Assembly: GCF_003597395.2 (NCBI RefSeq)
Contig: NC_133778.1
Span: 25,283,738-25,347,737 of the forward strand
Direction: 5' to 3'
DNA from: Chelonoidis abingdonii
Lineage: Eukaryota; Chordata; Testudines; Testudinidae
Length of the DNA: 64,000 nt
This document shows, piece by piece, positions 11,686 to 23,893 of this stretch (within the stretch, counting starts at the first letter, position 1; each line of letters begins with the position of its first letter). A program made the translations under genes and the position numbers. Under the pieces are notes generated by a model. The model was not told the origin of the DNA and did no database searches. It saw only the letters and a list, made by a program, of their open reading frames with translations.

Positions 11686-11806
11686 ATTAATAATTATTAT
11701 ATCCATTTTAGAAATGGCAACTGAGGCAAAACGAGGTTATGCCATAAAAGTCACACAAGTCAGTGCCAGAAATAGTAACAGACCCCAGGACTCTCAATAA
11801 TGTAAG
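11686..11806 (+). repeat. MIR-like SINE 3' part
   Basis: The elements 'atccattttagaaatggcaa', 'ctgaggcaaaa', 'gtcacacaagtcagtgcc' and 'gaccccaggactc' follow the order of the MIR 3' half. The 60-codon frame over it is not a gene. Confidence 0.6.
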
Positions 11807-12937
11807 AGAGAAAGAACAAAAGAGAGAAAGAAACTATTCAACAGATTTCAGTGAGGATTGCCAGTGCCACCTTAATAAATGAGATCACACCTGTCCACTC
11901 ACAGCTGACCTTACAAACCAAATTGTATAAGAGGGAAGACTGAGATATTGCCCACAATATATTATATCTGTTTATTTTATTTTATTTTTAGAAAAAAAAG
12001 TTAATGGAAATGAAGCTTGATCTACCCTAATATCATTATAATTTGGTGAGATGAGGAATATCCTCCAGGACATAAATTTGCATTTTTTTAATTAACTATG
12101 ACAGCAAACACAAAATCCCAATGGCTATTTATGTAGAACTCAGCCTACAGCCAATCAGCTATAGGAAGATGAGCACACATTAGCAAACCCTAAAACCTTC
12201 AACTGTATGTGCAGAAACAAAGAGATAAACAAATCAAAATGATTTTAAAAAAGATATTTTAAACAATGCTTTGGACTACATAGCCAATGTGAATTTTCCA
12301 GACAAAATATGAAGTCTTCTGTGATTTCTGCTGAAAATATAAACAGAAAAAAGTAAATTGGGCATAGGAAACTGCAGTACATTCATCTTCCATCTTTACA
12401 CCAAGGGGCACCATCAGTGCAGGTGAGAAATACTGTCATTTTCAAAAATCCCATTGCAACTTGCCATAAACAAACAAACTTTCAGGACTGATAGCTCAAC
12501 CCATTTTTTTCCTTTCTAAGAAAAACTCTTGTGTTAAACATACCATTTAACAAACCTGACAGCCCATTACTGAAAGGAGCAGAATTACCTTGTCTTCTTC
12601 CCTAGAGGATCACACAGTTTTAACAGTTTGAGAGTATATTCTAAGGCCTAACATTATAAAACTGCTTGAAAACTCATCTAATAAACTGATGTCACAGGAA
12701 TGCAATATACAGACTAAATCAATTTATCTGTCAATACACACACACACTCCTTAGAGATGTGGTCAGATTATCCATCTTTTGACTGATTGACCTACACTCT
12801 GCCCTCTAATCCATCTCCATAGGGATTTATTCTGTGACTTTAAACAAACTGTGCTGATTTTCACCAGTTAAATATCTGACCAAACTGATGCCCAAGGTCA
12901 GCTAATTTTCATCTTTTGGCCCATCGTTAAATGTCAA
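11807..12937. other. AT-rich non-coding sequence
   Basis: No gene or clear repeat was seen apart from short A-runs and a brief (CA) run near 12,738. Confidence 0.5.
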
Positions 12938-13115
12938 TTTGCAGATTAATGTATTTTAAGGCCAGAAGGGACCTTTGTGATCCTCTAATCCGACTTCTTT
13001 CATAACACAGGCCATAGAATTTTACCCAGGAATTCTACATCAAGCTCACATCTTGTGGATCAAGTTGTTTGAATAGCTCTTTGAATTCATAGAGCTGGCA
13101 GGAAGGGCCTATAAA
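12938..13115 (-). mobile_element. CR1 LINE 3' end fragment
   Basis: On the plus strand it reads 'aaggccagaagggacc', 'gtgatcctctaatccgac' and 'cataacacaggccatagaa'. This is the reverse complement of a common turtle CR1 3' end (ggtcccttctggcctt). It is a 5'-truncated old copy. Confidence 0.75.
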
Positions 13116-13179
13116 AATACCATGGGCTGAAATTTCCATGCCTTTCTTGACTCTGTGGGTATTTTCTCATCTTGGCTTT

Positions 13180-13205
13180 AAAAAAGAAAGAAAGAAAGAA
13201 AGAAA
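13180..13205. repeat. (AAAG)n microsatellite
   Basis: Several consecutive AAAG units follow an A-run. Confidence 0.8.
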
Positions 13206-13881
13206 CAAAAAACAACGCATTCAATTACATTCCAAGATTACATTTTTCAGAAATAATTGAGTCACAATCAAATATTGTCCCTTTTTAGCTCTTAGGGTAT
13301 CCTGATTACTTTCATTTTATAGAGCATAGCACTCTATGGTTAGTTTAGACGTCAAAGAGGGAGTGACAAGTGAGTCTGCAGGGCAGAGAGAAAGGGGAAA
13401 AGATTAATATATGCTAGCATCAGGCCATGGTAGGTAAATTTAGTCCATAGGACTGTACTACAGCTCACAGGGATGGAGGTAGAAATCATGTCCCATTGGC
13501 TGTGCAAAAATACCCTGATCAATGGTGTGGCTAAGGTCTAAAAAAGAGAAACAGGACAGAGTCCCACAAGGTAAAGGAAAATAAGTCTAAAAACTGGTCT
13601 AAAAACCATCAGGTAACGGAGGGGCTTTTTTATTGTTAAAGAAGAATGTTGCCAGAATGTGTATGAAAATAGCTAAACACCAGCAACAAAATGGGACTTG
13701 GCACTGAAAATTCCAGTTTATGAGATTGTCTTTGAAGTTTACTGGAGAAAATTGTACTTTTAACTGGTGAGAAATTTGATCATATTCCTACAGCTGATGG
13801 GGTGATACCCACAAAAAGGGTTAAAATGTAATTTGATCCTTTTTTATTCATATATTTCTAGTTTTTTAAACATCTAGATTG

Positions 13882-13955
13882 CGAATTTCCAAATCACCGA
13901 AGTGACTTTCAGTGAAGGTTGTGCTCCTAAGTCATTTAGATGCTTTTGAAAATGA
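13882..13955. repeat. Fold-back repeat of the 'gctcctaagtca' type
   Basis: It contains 'gtgctcctaagtcatttag' and 'tgcttttgaaaat', the right half of the palindromic repeat seen complete at 30,320-30,413. It is probably an old non-autonomous DNA transposon. Confidence 0.5.
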
Positions 13956-15170
13956 CACCGCTAGTTTACTGGCATATTCAGATTATTTGTTTCAGTGTTT
14001 TAGGGTGCTTTATGCATACAATGTAGAAGAGTAAGGTTTTGGTGATGAATTATTTAGTGATCTGCACAAAATTCTCTTTTAAAATCTGCTCTTATGCATT
14101 TATTTATCCTGGAAAAATTCAGATCCAGCATCTGTTGTCCTACTTGTTTTACTGTCTAACGATGAGTGCTTGTGAGACTTGTTTCCAGCAGATTTTTTTT
14201 TTTTGGTTCCCCTCAGAAAGAAAATAGGAAGCGAGTTAAAAACATTATTAATATTTCAATGGTACAACGTGTTTGCTGGCAATACATTGAGTAACTTAAA
14301 TGACTTCCACCAAACATTTTTTAAGAGCATCACACTATTAGGAAATATAAACAAGTAAGAAAAATGAATAAAGGTGGAAATCAATAATATTTGTTTGGGG
14401 AGTCCCCCATTCATCCCAACCAGTATATTTTGATGGATTTGAGACAGGGACCCTGGAACATTTTTTGAAGAGTCTGATCACTGAACTCCCTGGAACAGCT
14501 GGATTGTTCTGAGCCCTTTCTTCACAGCTGTGCCCTGAAGGTACCTAAGCCCTAATGATATTACACATTCAGTAGGATTATGTTATTCTACAGTAATAGC
14601 ATTTCATCCTAGGCCTTTACAGTCACCAGGCCATATCAGATCTGTTAGATTCAGAATAGTAAAATTTGACTTTATAAGATGGTTTTCCAGTGAACCAAGG
14701 CTAGAAATATGGCATGGTTAGTGGTGTCAATGCGAGTCTTCATCTTCAGTCAACCTTTCTCCTGCATAATCCTCTGACTGACTCATTGTTTTAAGATGGT
14801 TACCTCTTGCTTTGGACTTCACCAATTTGCAGTGACCCTGGGTGGGGTGAGACGAGGCGAGACGAGGGCTCAATGGGAGGTGAGGCAGAGGCAAACCAAG
14901 TCAAAGGAGATCATTTAAATTTTTTAGAACTTTATAAGGAAAAATCCAAAATTGTAGCAGGAACATAAATCATATAAAATATTATTAAATCCTGACTGGT
15001 TGTAATAATAAACCAGAAGTGACTAACCCATTAACCTTTGTGAGCTTGTACACACTACTTTTCCTTTCTTTATGCATATAACACTAAAGGCATCATTATT
15101 AACAAGAACAAAAGAAATTCCTTGACGGTATACTGTGTCATTTCAGAGAAGATCAATGTTTCCTCTCTCA
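13956..15170. other. Non-coding sequence
   Basis: No recognisable gene or repeat. A small G-rich patch with 'gagacgaggcgagacgag' lies near 14,850. Confidence 0.5.
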
Positions 15171-15880
15171 GCTTATAAATTCAACTCCTTTCTTGTTGTC
15201 CTATTTGTTGCTTCTTTTCAGCTTGAGGTGCTCCTTACGGTCAACATTTCAGTTGTTGTACCTCTTTTCACTGAGTTTATCCACAAGTGAGATTTCTTCA
15301 CCTAGTGGGCTGTCACTTGGCACCTTTGAACTGTATTCCTTCAACAGATTTTCCAACAGTCATTCTCTTTGCTCAAATACTTCGGGTCCTTCATGGTTGG
15401 GCTTCTTGTTTACTGTTTTCATGACCTTTTTCATCTAACACAACTTTTTGTTCAATTCCCTTTTTCACCAGTTACATTTCCTTTCAGCTCTTTCCCCCAG
15501 ATCCCCTCTCTCTCCAGTAGGTCTGTAGATTTTATTCTCTCAACTTCCTTTCTCCAATAGTGTCTGCTCACATGCCCAGTTCTGTTCTTTCTGCATCTCC
15601 TGAAATCTTTCCTATTTTCCCTTTTTCACTTTCCAGTCGTCTACATTTATTCTCCTGTTCTTCTTTCATTCTATCAGCTCGTCCTACCCCAGGTCTGGTT
15701 CATCCACTAAGTCAGCATCTAGATACTTCTTCTTCTCTGGCAACTTTTCCCAACTGCTTCCAACATCATCCAAGTCCCTCCCCCAGCTCGTGCTGCTCTC
15801 CCATTGGCTGTTCTCTTCCCAGAAGAGCATTCCATGCTGCTGCATCACAGCTGAAGGCCCCACTAGCACCCCAATAACTC
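15171..15880 (-). other. Pyrimidine-rich tract; possible decayed coding relic
   Basis: About 700 bp have strong C+T bias on the plus strand. On the minus strand, one frame stays Lys/Glu/Arg-rich throughout but holds about ten stops. It includes the readable pieces LLENLLKEYSSKVPSD and LGEEISLVDKLSEKRYN. Any purine-rich strand reads as a charged coiled coil, so this is weak evidence. It could be an old processed pseudogene, part of an unrecognised retroelement, or simple strand asymmetry. Confidence 0.3.
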
Positions 15881-17540
15881 AAAACTGCACCAGGTGCTGG
15901 TGCTGAGGGCAGGGCTATTACACTTTCTCTTATTGCAACTATTTTACTTTCATCACACAAAATATTTTGCGCTATTATGAAGCACTGAAACTCATCCAAT
16001 CTCATACAGCACAGGGCAAACTGACACTCTTCCTTGTGTCCATATAGCTGCTGCCTCATGATGTAGAATATCCATATTCAAAAAGGTACCAATAGAAATG
16101 GACAATGTTTAGGACATTTCTGTTGATCTTAATAGAAACTTAAAGGGCCATTAAAATGACTGTTTATTTCTTTTCCTCATTCACAAGGAAATGTACCTTC
16201 AAAATAGCACATATTTTTCTGTGTTTCAGCATTTTATAACACAATCATAAAGGTCCTTGTCTGTCCTGCCTCTTTCTTTGTGGGATTATAAAATGTTCTT
16301 GGCTATTGTTGGTATTAAGTGCTCTATTATTATTATCAAGTGTTTTCATTTAGGATTTAGGTGATTCCAAGAAATATTTATTGATAGTTCATGTTACTGA
16401 GTGTCACCCAAACAATACGGGAGACAACTGAAAGGTACTAGAAGAGGCAACATAGCCGATGAACCCTTCAAACACAGGCCAATCTCTCTAGGTCAGGGAG
16501 TGCACAAACTCTGCAACACTATGGTCCATCTTTGAAATCTCCCATAGACATGAACCTCAAACCTAAGTTTATGGTTCCTGGACAGTTTTCTGTCAAATAA
16601 AAATGTAGGAAGTTGCTGTTTCTGAGGTTTGGGAAGGGGCCCACTAATGCTGGAGGATGGGTAAGGAGGTTGGCTGTTAGGTGAGATAGTGGGCAGGTTG
16701 GGACTCTTGCCTACTGTAAAGTCCAAATGTTTCCAGAAACCGTAGATAATCCCAGTCATGTGATCCCCACAGAACAACCTAGCTGTCAGGACACAAAGTA
16801 TGTTATGTTAGGGATCCAGGAGGAAACTGTGGAAAGGAAAGAGTGCAGCACAGTGGATAGAGGAAGTGAACAAACTATAGGAAGGGGACTTGGGATGGGA
16901 GGAGAAGGATCTAAAGAAGAACATACTTTTCTGTTTCTCATTGTAGTTTAATGAGTCCCTGTGTATGCATCCACCATGTTTTCATACTTCATCTGCTCAG
17001 AATATTGAATTGAAATCAAAATTTAGATTATTCCCCCTCTATTTAAGAGTAAAAAAAGGCTATGAAATTATAGACCTTTTTATTATGTACAAAGCACACA
17101 TATGCTGAATATTGTGTTTTACTTTTATCCGCTACACACACACCTGTTTTTTGAGAAGGCCCTTGGAAATGGGAGAAGGAGGAAATATTAGTTGTTTATG
17201 CCAGGATTGTTATCAAAGTTACGATTACTGTGGACAGCTTATTGTGCATTAGGTATCTGGATTTTGGATTTCCCATTAATGCTAATGGGAGTTCTATACA
17301 CAGAAAGAGAGTGACAGAACATGCAATAGAAATGGGACCCAAAATATGCTGCTGCCTCCACTTCCAATAACTGCTGTGGCAGGAGCCTTAAGAACTGCAA
17401 CAGGGGAAGAGAAATAGTGTTCGCTCAGTGTGTTTGGTATTGGTCATTTTATTCCTCAAAAATAGTGTTACATGGAGGAAGGTAGGGAGGTGTAGGGTAC
17501 ATTGTGTTTGCAAAGGCAGAAGTATGTATGTCTTTCTGGA
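15881..17540. other. Non-coding sequence
   Basis: No exon or repeat family was recognised. Short open frames are at chance level. Confidence 0.5.
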
Positions 17541-17935
17541 AAACAAGAAACCCATTTTGTGACAAATTTTGAGGTTTCAAAAAATATTTCATTCCTCATC
17601 AGAACAAAAGTGGGCCCTTTCAATTTTTGTTCTAACAGAATCACAGAAAATAGAAACCCACTCCAGAATAGCCAGTTGTTTAGGGTACTCAACTGGGATG
17701 TGGGAGGCCAGAATCAATCCAGCAGAGAACCTTTCAAAGCAGACAGAATAGGGACTTAAACACTGGTAAGTGCTTTAACCCACTGGGCTATTGGCTATAC
17801 TGGTGTGGGTCTCTCTTTCTTTAGTTTTTGACCAGACATTCCATCAAAAACAACACATTTCTACAAAAAGTTTCCGTTTTGCAGAATCAAGTCTTTTAGA
17901 TGAAAAATGTTTCACTGAAAACTTCCCAGCCAACA
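17541..17935. repeat. Old dispersed repeat, copy A
   Basis: It shares ordered blocks with 22,371-22,720: 'ttgtgacaaattttgaggtt', then 'actgggatgtgggaggcc', then 'agggacttaaacactgg'. Inside, the left block 'actcaactgggatgtggga' and the right 'taagtgctttaacccactg' resemble a loose inverted pair. It resembles a common turtle interspersed repeat whose family name I cannot give. Confidence 0.5.
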
Positions 17936-18275
17936 CTGGAAGCATGTCCCTCTACTGATGAAGGAATTGTCGTTTGCTCTTCCAATTCTCTCTGAATTCC
18001 TTTCCCACAAATACAGTAATTCTTATGGCTCCCTTATGTATAGATTGGTGAAGAGCATGTTACAGTGTGATTTGCCTACAGTGTTAATACAGACCTAGTT
18101 CCCATTATTTGGGAAGCAAACTGGCTTCTTGGCTCCCAATCCTGCAAGTTGCTCCAAGAGGGTAGCCCCATTGATTTCATATTTAACCCTTCAGCTTGAA
18201 CGAGTAACTTTTTTTTTTTTTAAATCACACATCTGGTAATTTTTTAAACAGAGTTTTATGTAAAAAGCATCCACT

Positions 18276-18286
18276 CATTCCTAAAG
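18276..18286. repeat. 11-bp target duplication, left copy (SINE)
   Basis: The bases 'cattcctaaag' recur exactly at 18,375-18,385. Confidence 0.85.
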
Positions 18287-18374
18287 TATCAGAGGGGTAG
18301 CCGTGTTAGTCTGGATCTGTAAAAGCAGCAGAGAGAATCCTGTGGCACCTTATAGACTAACAGACGTTTTGGAG
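18287..18374 (+). mobile_element. Tortoise-type tRNA-derived SINE, truncated
   Basis: The 88-bp copy starts 'tatcagaggggtagccgtg' and continues 'ttagtctggatctgtaaaag', 'cctgtggcaccttatag' and 'actaacagacg', the signature of the polymerase III SINE of cryptodire turtles. It is flanked by perfect 11-bp duplications, showing LINE-mediated insertion. The usual 3' part is missing. This is one of the main reasons for assigning the window to a turtle. Confidence 0.9.
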
Positions 18375-18895
18375 CATTCCTAAAGGAGAGTTTTAACATG
18401 GAATTCCCTGTAATAGCAAATTGGTTAGAAAGTCCACAGAGAGCGATCTTAAAACCACGTCAAAAGAATGGAGATTCTCTGCAAACTAGGTTATTCACTG
18501 GTACAAGGACAGCACAGGTGCTTCACAATTCACTCCATTTCTATCCACTGCAATGATTCCAGATGACATGATAGGATTGTGAAACAAACCACTAAAAACC
18601 CATATGATTATAGAGGGGAAAAGTTTTAAGAGGTTTCACAGGTTATTGTTGTTAGGGAAACCACCTCATGGTAGCCATATGTTCAGGATACCTATTTTCC
18701 TTTGTTTTCAAGAAAATAAAAACCTATCTTGATTCAGCATGGAAAAAAAGTTATATGGAACAATATCCATGTAAAATCACATGTAATAGAATTGAAGGTA
18801 TTAAAGAATAAGCTAAAGTTCCACCAATCCACCAATAATTATACTATGTACAGTAATTAACATACAGGATGTGTGTTCTCTTGGGCTTTAGTACT

Positions 18896-19256
18896 ATTGT
18901 TAATATTTATTTATTTGTATTATGTCAGTGGTTAAAAATCCTCATGTGGGTTTGTGCTTCACTGGGCTAGGTGCTGTACCTCACAGAGTAAAAGATGGTC
19001 ACAGTAACTAACTGTTGTTTCATCCTCTTTAGTTATACGTGATTAACCTAGGAAGAAATGTTTGTTTCAAACACGCATCAAGGATCAGAAACTCCAAGGG
19101 CAAAGGTAACTCAACAGAATATTTTAGAATTGTTTGGCTCTGCCTCTAAATTAGCTATGTTGCTTGCCCAAGGTCACATAGGTGTCCAAGGTAAAGCAAT
19201 GTCTTGAGCCCAGGCCTCCCAAGTCCTAAATTAATTCCCTAACAATTGGACTAGAC
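18896..19256 (+). repeat. MIR-like amniote SINE
   Basis: The 5' part has 'tatttatttgtattatgtca' and 'ggctaggtgctgtac'. The 3' part has 'cttgcccaaggtcacatagg' and 'gagcccaggcctccc', in MIR order. The middle is diverged. Confidence 0.6.
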
Positions 19257-19279
19257 AGTTTAAAATTAAAAACAATACT

Positions 19280-19470
19280 GGTAATTATTAATAACAATAA
19301 TTTTATTATCTTACCTGAGACCCCAAACGGGATCAGGGCCCCATTACATTAAGCACCAAGTGAAGAAATAACACAGTCCCTGCTTCGGAGACCTCACAAT
19401 TTGGTCATAGGTAATGTGCAACAGATGACTAAAGGGACAAATGAGGACAGCCGGAGAAAGTGACCGTACA
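19280..19470 (+). repeat. MIR-like amniote SINE, second copy
   Basis: 'gatcagggccccatta', 'cagtccctgcttcggagac' and 'tcacaatttgg' match the block seen at 18,950 and again near 62,770. It follows directly after the copy at 18,896-19,256 in the same direction. Confidence 0.5.
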
Positions 19471-20346
19471 GACGGGGTGTCTGCATAAATTGTTACTTAC
19501 TGTGATGTAAGTAATCACTAGTGGTTGCCAGCCTAATCACTAAGGGTTCAAATTAAACCTTTCTTCTTACATGGTTTAGTTATGCTTATTTACCATGGTT
19601 TCCACTTTTGTAACTGAGAGTATCAGTTTTCCAAAAGCACGGCTAAAGAAACAGTAGCTAATGCTTGATCTTGCTGCCAAAAGAGATCATGGATTAGTAA
19701 ATCATTCAAACAATACAGGTACTGAATTTGTCCTTGTTAACTCAGGCCTTTACTCAGGCCTGTTGCCAACCCACTCATCTTGTCAGATAAGTGGGTTGGC
19801 AATAGCTTTATACCTGAGGAAGTTTATTCTGGCTAATTTAACAACTGATCTTCTAATGTCTGGTGCTTTTGCAATTATGTTCCAGTTGAGGTTTCCAACT
19901 GAGAGCAGTTTGCATTAAGTGTCTGAATCTCTGCTTTGCAATCTTAGTATCTCGTTTCTTTTGATGAACATGAAGAAGATTGCTCCTAGGGATACCTGAA
20001 CCTAAAATGAACTGAGAATGTATTACAACTTTTAAACTTTCCAGGCAATGGAGGAGAAATTCGCACCAACCCCATCCCTCTCAACAGCTGTTGCTACAAG
20101 GTGATATTGCTTAAGAGTCTCAAAATAGAACAAAGCAAATAGGATCTCTGTAAGGGTTCTAGTATATTTTGGCAGCTTCCAGCTGGAATCTAATTGCAAT
20201 TTAAACAGAGAGCACAAAAAAAGCATTTAAACTTTTAGCTTCCATACCTTTATGGAGTTTGGTTAAATTAAACCATAGACCATAATAATGCAGATTTTCT
20301 TGAAATCAACCCAAGAGATTTCTAACATTATAGACACTACAGTAGG
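19471..20346. other. Non-coding sequence
   Basis: There is a short inverted pair, 'gccaacccactcatctt' with 'aagtgggttggc', around 19,766-19,802. No gene was seen. Confidence 0.45.
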
Positions 20347-20531
20347 AGACATACCCATCTCCTAAAACTGGAAGGGATCTTGAAAGGTCAACGAGTCCTA
20401 CCCCCTGCCTTCACTAGCAGGACCAAGCACTTATTTTTGTCCTACATCCCTAAGTGGTCCCCTCAAGGATTGAATTCACAACCCTGGGTTTAGCAGGCTA
20501 ATGTGCAAACCACTGAGCTATCCACCTCCTG
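20347..20531 (-). mobile_element. tRNA-headed SINE with CR1-like 3' tail
   Basis: Read on the minus strand, the head holds 'tagctcagtgg', a match to the A-box pattern of polymerase III promoters, and 'gaattcaatcc', close to the B box. A body follows that ends in 'ggtccct..' type CR1 3' sequence; on the plus strand this is 'actggaagggatcttgaaaggtca'-like, with 'aactggaagggatct' as the clearest part. A tRNA head joined to a LINE tail is the usual SINE plan, with CR1 the likely mobilising partner. It is not a functional tRNA: there is no proper cloverleaf or anticodon arm. Confidence 0.75.
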
Positions 20532-22370
20532 TGATGGTTGTCTTTTCCATCCTCAATAACATGTAGGGTTTGTTCAGCTGAGTATAGTGAATCAGACTTT
20601 TGAGAATCACTGATTAAAAAACGTAAGATATTGAGAAGAACAATTCTCTATTTTATACATTTTTCATTGATAATTCCACTCTTCCAAAACTGCTGTTACA
20701 TGGTAAATATACATAAAAGACTAACAAACTTTCATCCATTGCTATGTTCTATTGTTTGAAAGAATTTTTCCCCTTCACCCCCAAAATATATCACTAGACA
20801 AAAATTTCTCTCCTGGGTAAAAGGAAGATTGGAAGCATAGACAATTGACTCTGTTGCATCCTTTTGCACAGACAAGTTCATCTCCATCACAGGGGAGAGT
20901 CATATAGTTGCTAGCAGCTCTTTGCAACAGGGTTGAAGGGAGGGCTGAATATTTCCTCTCTTGGATTATCATCCAATATGCCAGAAGGGAGAATAAGCCT
21001 GTTAATAAAGGAAGAATCCAAGTGGGAGTAGCAGCCACTCATCTTTTTTGCCCTCATCCTGAAAAGACAACACAATGTGGAGGTGGCTGAAGGAGAGAAG
21101 GGCCTTTTAGGGTTCAGGAACAGAAGTCTGCAGGCCCTAATGGGGTTTCCATAGGTTTGAATATGCATATCCATTGTTTTCAGCAGTATCATGACTTCAC
21201 TATTTATGACATTATAACTCTCAGCTATAAGGCAGCAAAAGATCTACCTGTCATAATGAGGTATGAATAAGAACACAGATCAGCCTCCAGGTAAAGAAAT
21301 GTATCTCTGACTGATTTCTGTTTATGTGCACCAACAGAAAACCTTTAAACTGACAAAATAACAACAACAATTCTGTATCTGTGACGGCAGAAAGGAAATT
21401 GTGGGTGACTGCAAAAACAAAATATGTGTGTGAGGGAAATCAACTATTCTTTTATTTTATTGATTCAAGTCAAATAACAATTTGAATAAAGCCACTGCAA
21501 AGTCCAAATGCTGACCAGATTAGAGAACTGAAAAGGGTACTTTCTTGTAGTCACAGCTAGTTTCTTTGTACAATATTCAATGCATTTAAAGCTACATATA
21601 TATTTCACGTCCATTAGTGTACATTTATATTATATTATATTTAATTATATTATATCATAAGGTGCCCAACTTGAGGGCACCTTAGTGGTTCTCATTTTGT
21701 AAAAGATTGGTGCACAGTACTTTCTTAAAATTAGAGCCCTTTAAGGTATTTGAACTTTGATATTTTAGTTTTTAAGTGCTCCAGATCATTTGTCACTCTT
21801 GAAAACTCAGACATTGTATGTGTGTTTGTTTGTGTGTGTCTGTGTGTGCTTACAAAAACAATGGAGAAAGAGAGAAAAAAAATGGACTGGATCTGAAACA
21901 CTTATTTGTGGAAAGGCCCAAACATTATATTTTATGTGAATGCCACCACTATCCAGAAATAGGTTGAAGAGAAAAGGATTTAGAGGTGAAATCCACCAAA
22001 AGACACAATCTTGTAATTTCTTCAAGATCATCTCAGGATCTTTTCTATCTAAAAAAAAAAAAAAATCTCATACGGAAACCATTTCTGGAGTTATATTGCA
22101 AATATTTGGCAAGTAGGTTAGCTTTGCTCTGCTTGACTATGGCAAGGTCCTATAGTCTTTTAATGCAGTGATTTATATCCTGATCAACCGCAAGAAATTT
22201 AATTTAACATTGTTGCATAGTTTCCACACTGTCTAATGTAAGTTTGCAATTAGAATAATAAAGTCTTCTCAAATACAACACATTTGGGGATGTTTTAGAT
22301 ACAAGAATATGTATGCATTTGAATAAAGTGGTTTGTGATTATTCAGTTATTGAGTTGATCAGAAGTTGAT
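20532..22370. other. Non-coding sequence with simple repeats
   Basis: An AT-rich run lies at 21,625-21,660 and a TG-rich run at 21,815-21,850. An inverted pair with 'aaggtgccc' and 'gggcaccttagtgg' lies around 21,659-21,690. No exon was recognised. Confidence 0.5.
21815..21850. repeat. TG-rich simple repeat
   Basis: Interrupted TG/TTTG units. Confidence 0.7.
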
Positions 22371-22720
22371 AATTCCATTTTGTCGCAACTTTGAAGGTTT
22401 TGAAATTTAGTTTTGTTCTACACTGAAATGAAAACAAAAGCTTTTGACCATTTTTGTCATAATGGAATTCTGGCAAAATGTCTGTTTTCAGATCAAAATC
22501 TGAGCTTTTCAGGAAGGGAGTGGTCTGTATATGTATCCTGCTTATTACAACACTGGCCTAAGATGTGGGATTTCAGTATTTGCTCTCCATGATTCAGAGC
22601 AGTTTTTCATCTCACATCACTCTGAGTCAGGCAAAGCAGTGACTTAAACCTGTCTTCCACATCTCAGGCCGGTGGCCTGGCCACAGGTCTCTCTGTTCTC
22701 AACAAGCAAAAACAAAAAAA
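22371..22720. repeat. Old dispersed repeat, copy B
   Basis: Same ordered blocks as 17,541-17,935: 'ttgtcgcaactttgaagg', 'aagatgtgggatttcag', 'cagtgacttaaacctg' and 'tctctctgttctc'. It is diverged, and the boundaries are approximate. Confidence 0.45.
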
Positions 22721-23551
22721 CTTTTTGATGAGAACTTCATTAAAACCAATACATCCTGTTAGGATTCTCTCTGAGATCTCTTTCCACTTGGCTTCTCAAG
22801 AATTTAGTTTGACTCCAGCTTTTGTCACTCACGTATCTTTATTTGGTATACAACAATACTACGCTGAGTTGATCAGACTCAGACATGGGGTAAGGGTGGA
22901 TGCAGGGTACATCACAGCTGCAAAGGTACACAGAAACCTTCTCCCTTTTTATAAATTATACATCTCTGCAGAGGTGCATACATCCACCTGCATGGGTCCA
23001 GCTGCAGGTTCTGGGCCAAGTTGCTGTTTGATGCTTTGGAAGGTATAAAACCTTCTCTTCTTCACTCATTGCAGTGTTTACTCTTAAGAAATGGATGTTG
23101 GATAGCTGACAAAAGACATATAACTTGACTTAGTTTGCAGTAAGTATTCTTGTCGTAAGTTTGATTACTAGAGCAGGTAATCAATCCATCGTTCATACTC
23201 TTTCCAAGTTTATTATTTACAACATGAAGTTATCAGTAACCAATGGAGATTTCATAGTTAGTGTCACATATAGTTCATTACATATGTGTATGTAGGATAA
23301 TAATGTTGCATCTTGGCACCTCACATAACTCCATAACTCTAAAACCCTGAGCCCAACCTGGCTACGACAACACTACATATAACCCCATATCCATCATGTT
23401 AATGTGCTACAATGTGACACACATCAAATGAAAAATAGCTTTGATACAGTGAGTTAGACATTTTGACATGCTTTTATGTATGAATGTGTATCTTATCTCT
23501 TTGATGACAACATTGTGGGCACTGTTGTAAACATTTCAGAATCATCTAAAC

Positions 23552-23885
23552 CAGGGATCTGCAACTTTTGGCATGCAGCCCATCAGGATAAGCACTCTGG
23601 TGGGCCGGGCCAGTTTGTTTATCTGCTGCCTCCACAGATTTGGCCGATCGCAGATCCCACTGACCGCGGTTCGCTGCTCCAGGCCAATGGGGGCTGCGGG
23701 AAATGACGTGGGCCGAGGGATGTGTTGGCCACCGCTTCTTGCAGAACCTGTTGGTCTGCAGCGGCAAACCGCAGCCAGTGGGAGCCGCAATTGGCTGAAC
23801 CTGTGGATGCGGCAGGTAAACAAACTGGCCCAGCCCCCTAGGATGCTTACCCTGGCAAGCCACGTGCCAAAGTTGCTGATCCCCG
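23552..23885. mobile_element. hAT-type palindromic MITE
   Basis: The 334-bp element has ends 'cagggatctgcaacttttgg' and 'ccaaagttgctgatccccg' and perfect 8-bp duplications 'atctaaac' at 23,544-23,551 and 23,886-23,893. The centre has inverted 'gggagccgc' and 'gcggt' blocks and 'tttgtttatctgctgcc' facing 'gcaggtaaacaaactgg'. It has no transposase. Open frames of 76-124 codons on both strands are by-products. Confidence 0.92.
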
Positions 23886-23893
23886 ATCTAAAC

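Noticed and set aside
20470..20531. Possible tRNA gene
   Set aside because: A and B boxes are present, but the arms do not form a cloverleaf and the segment continues into a SINE body.
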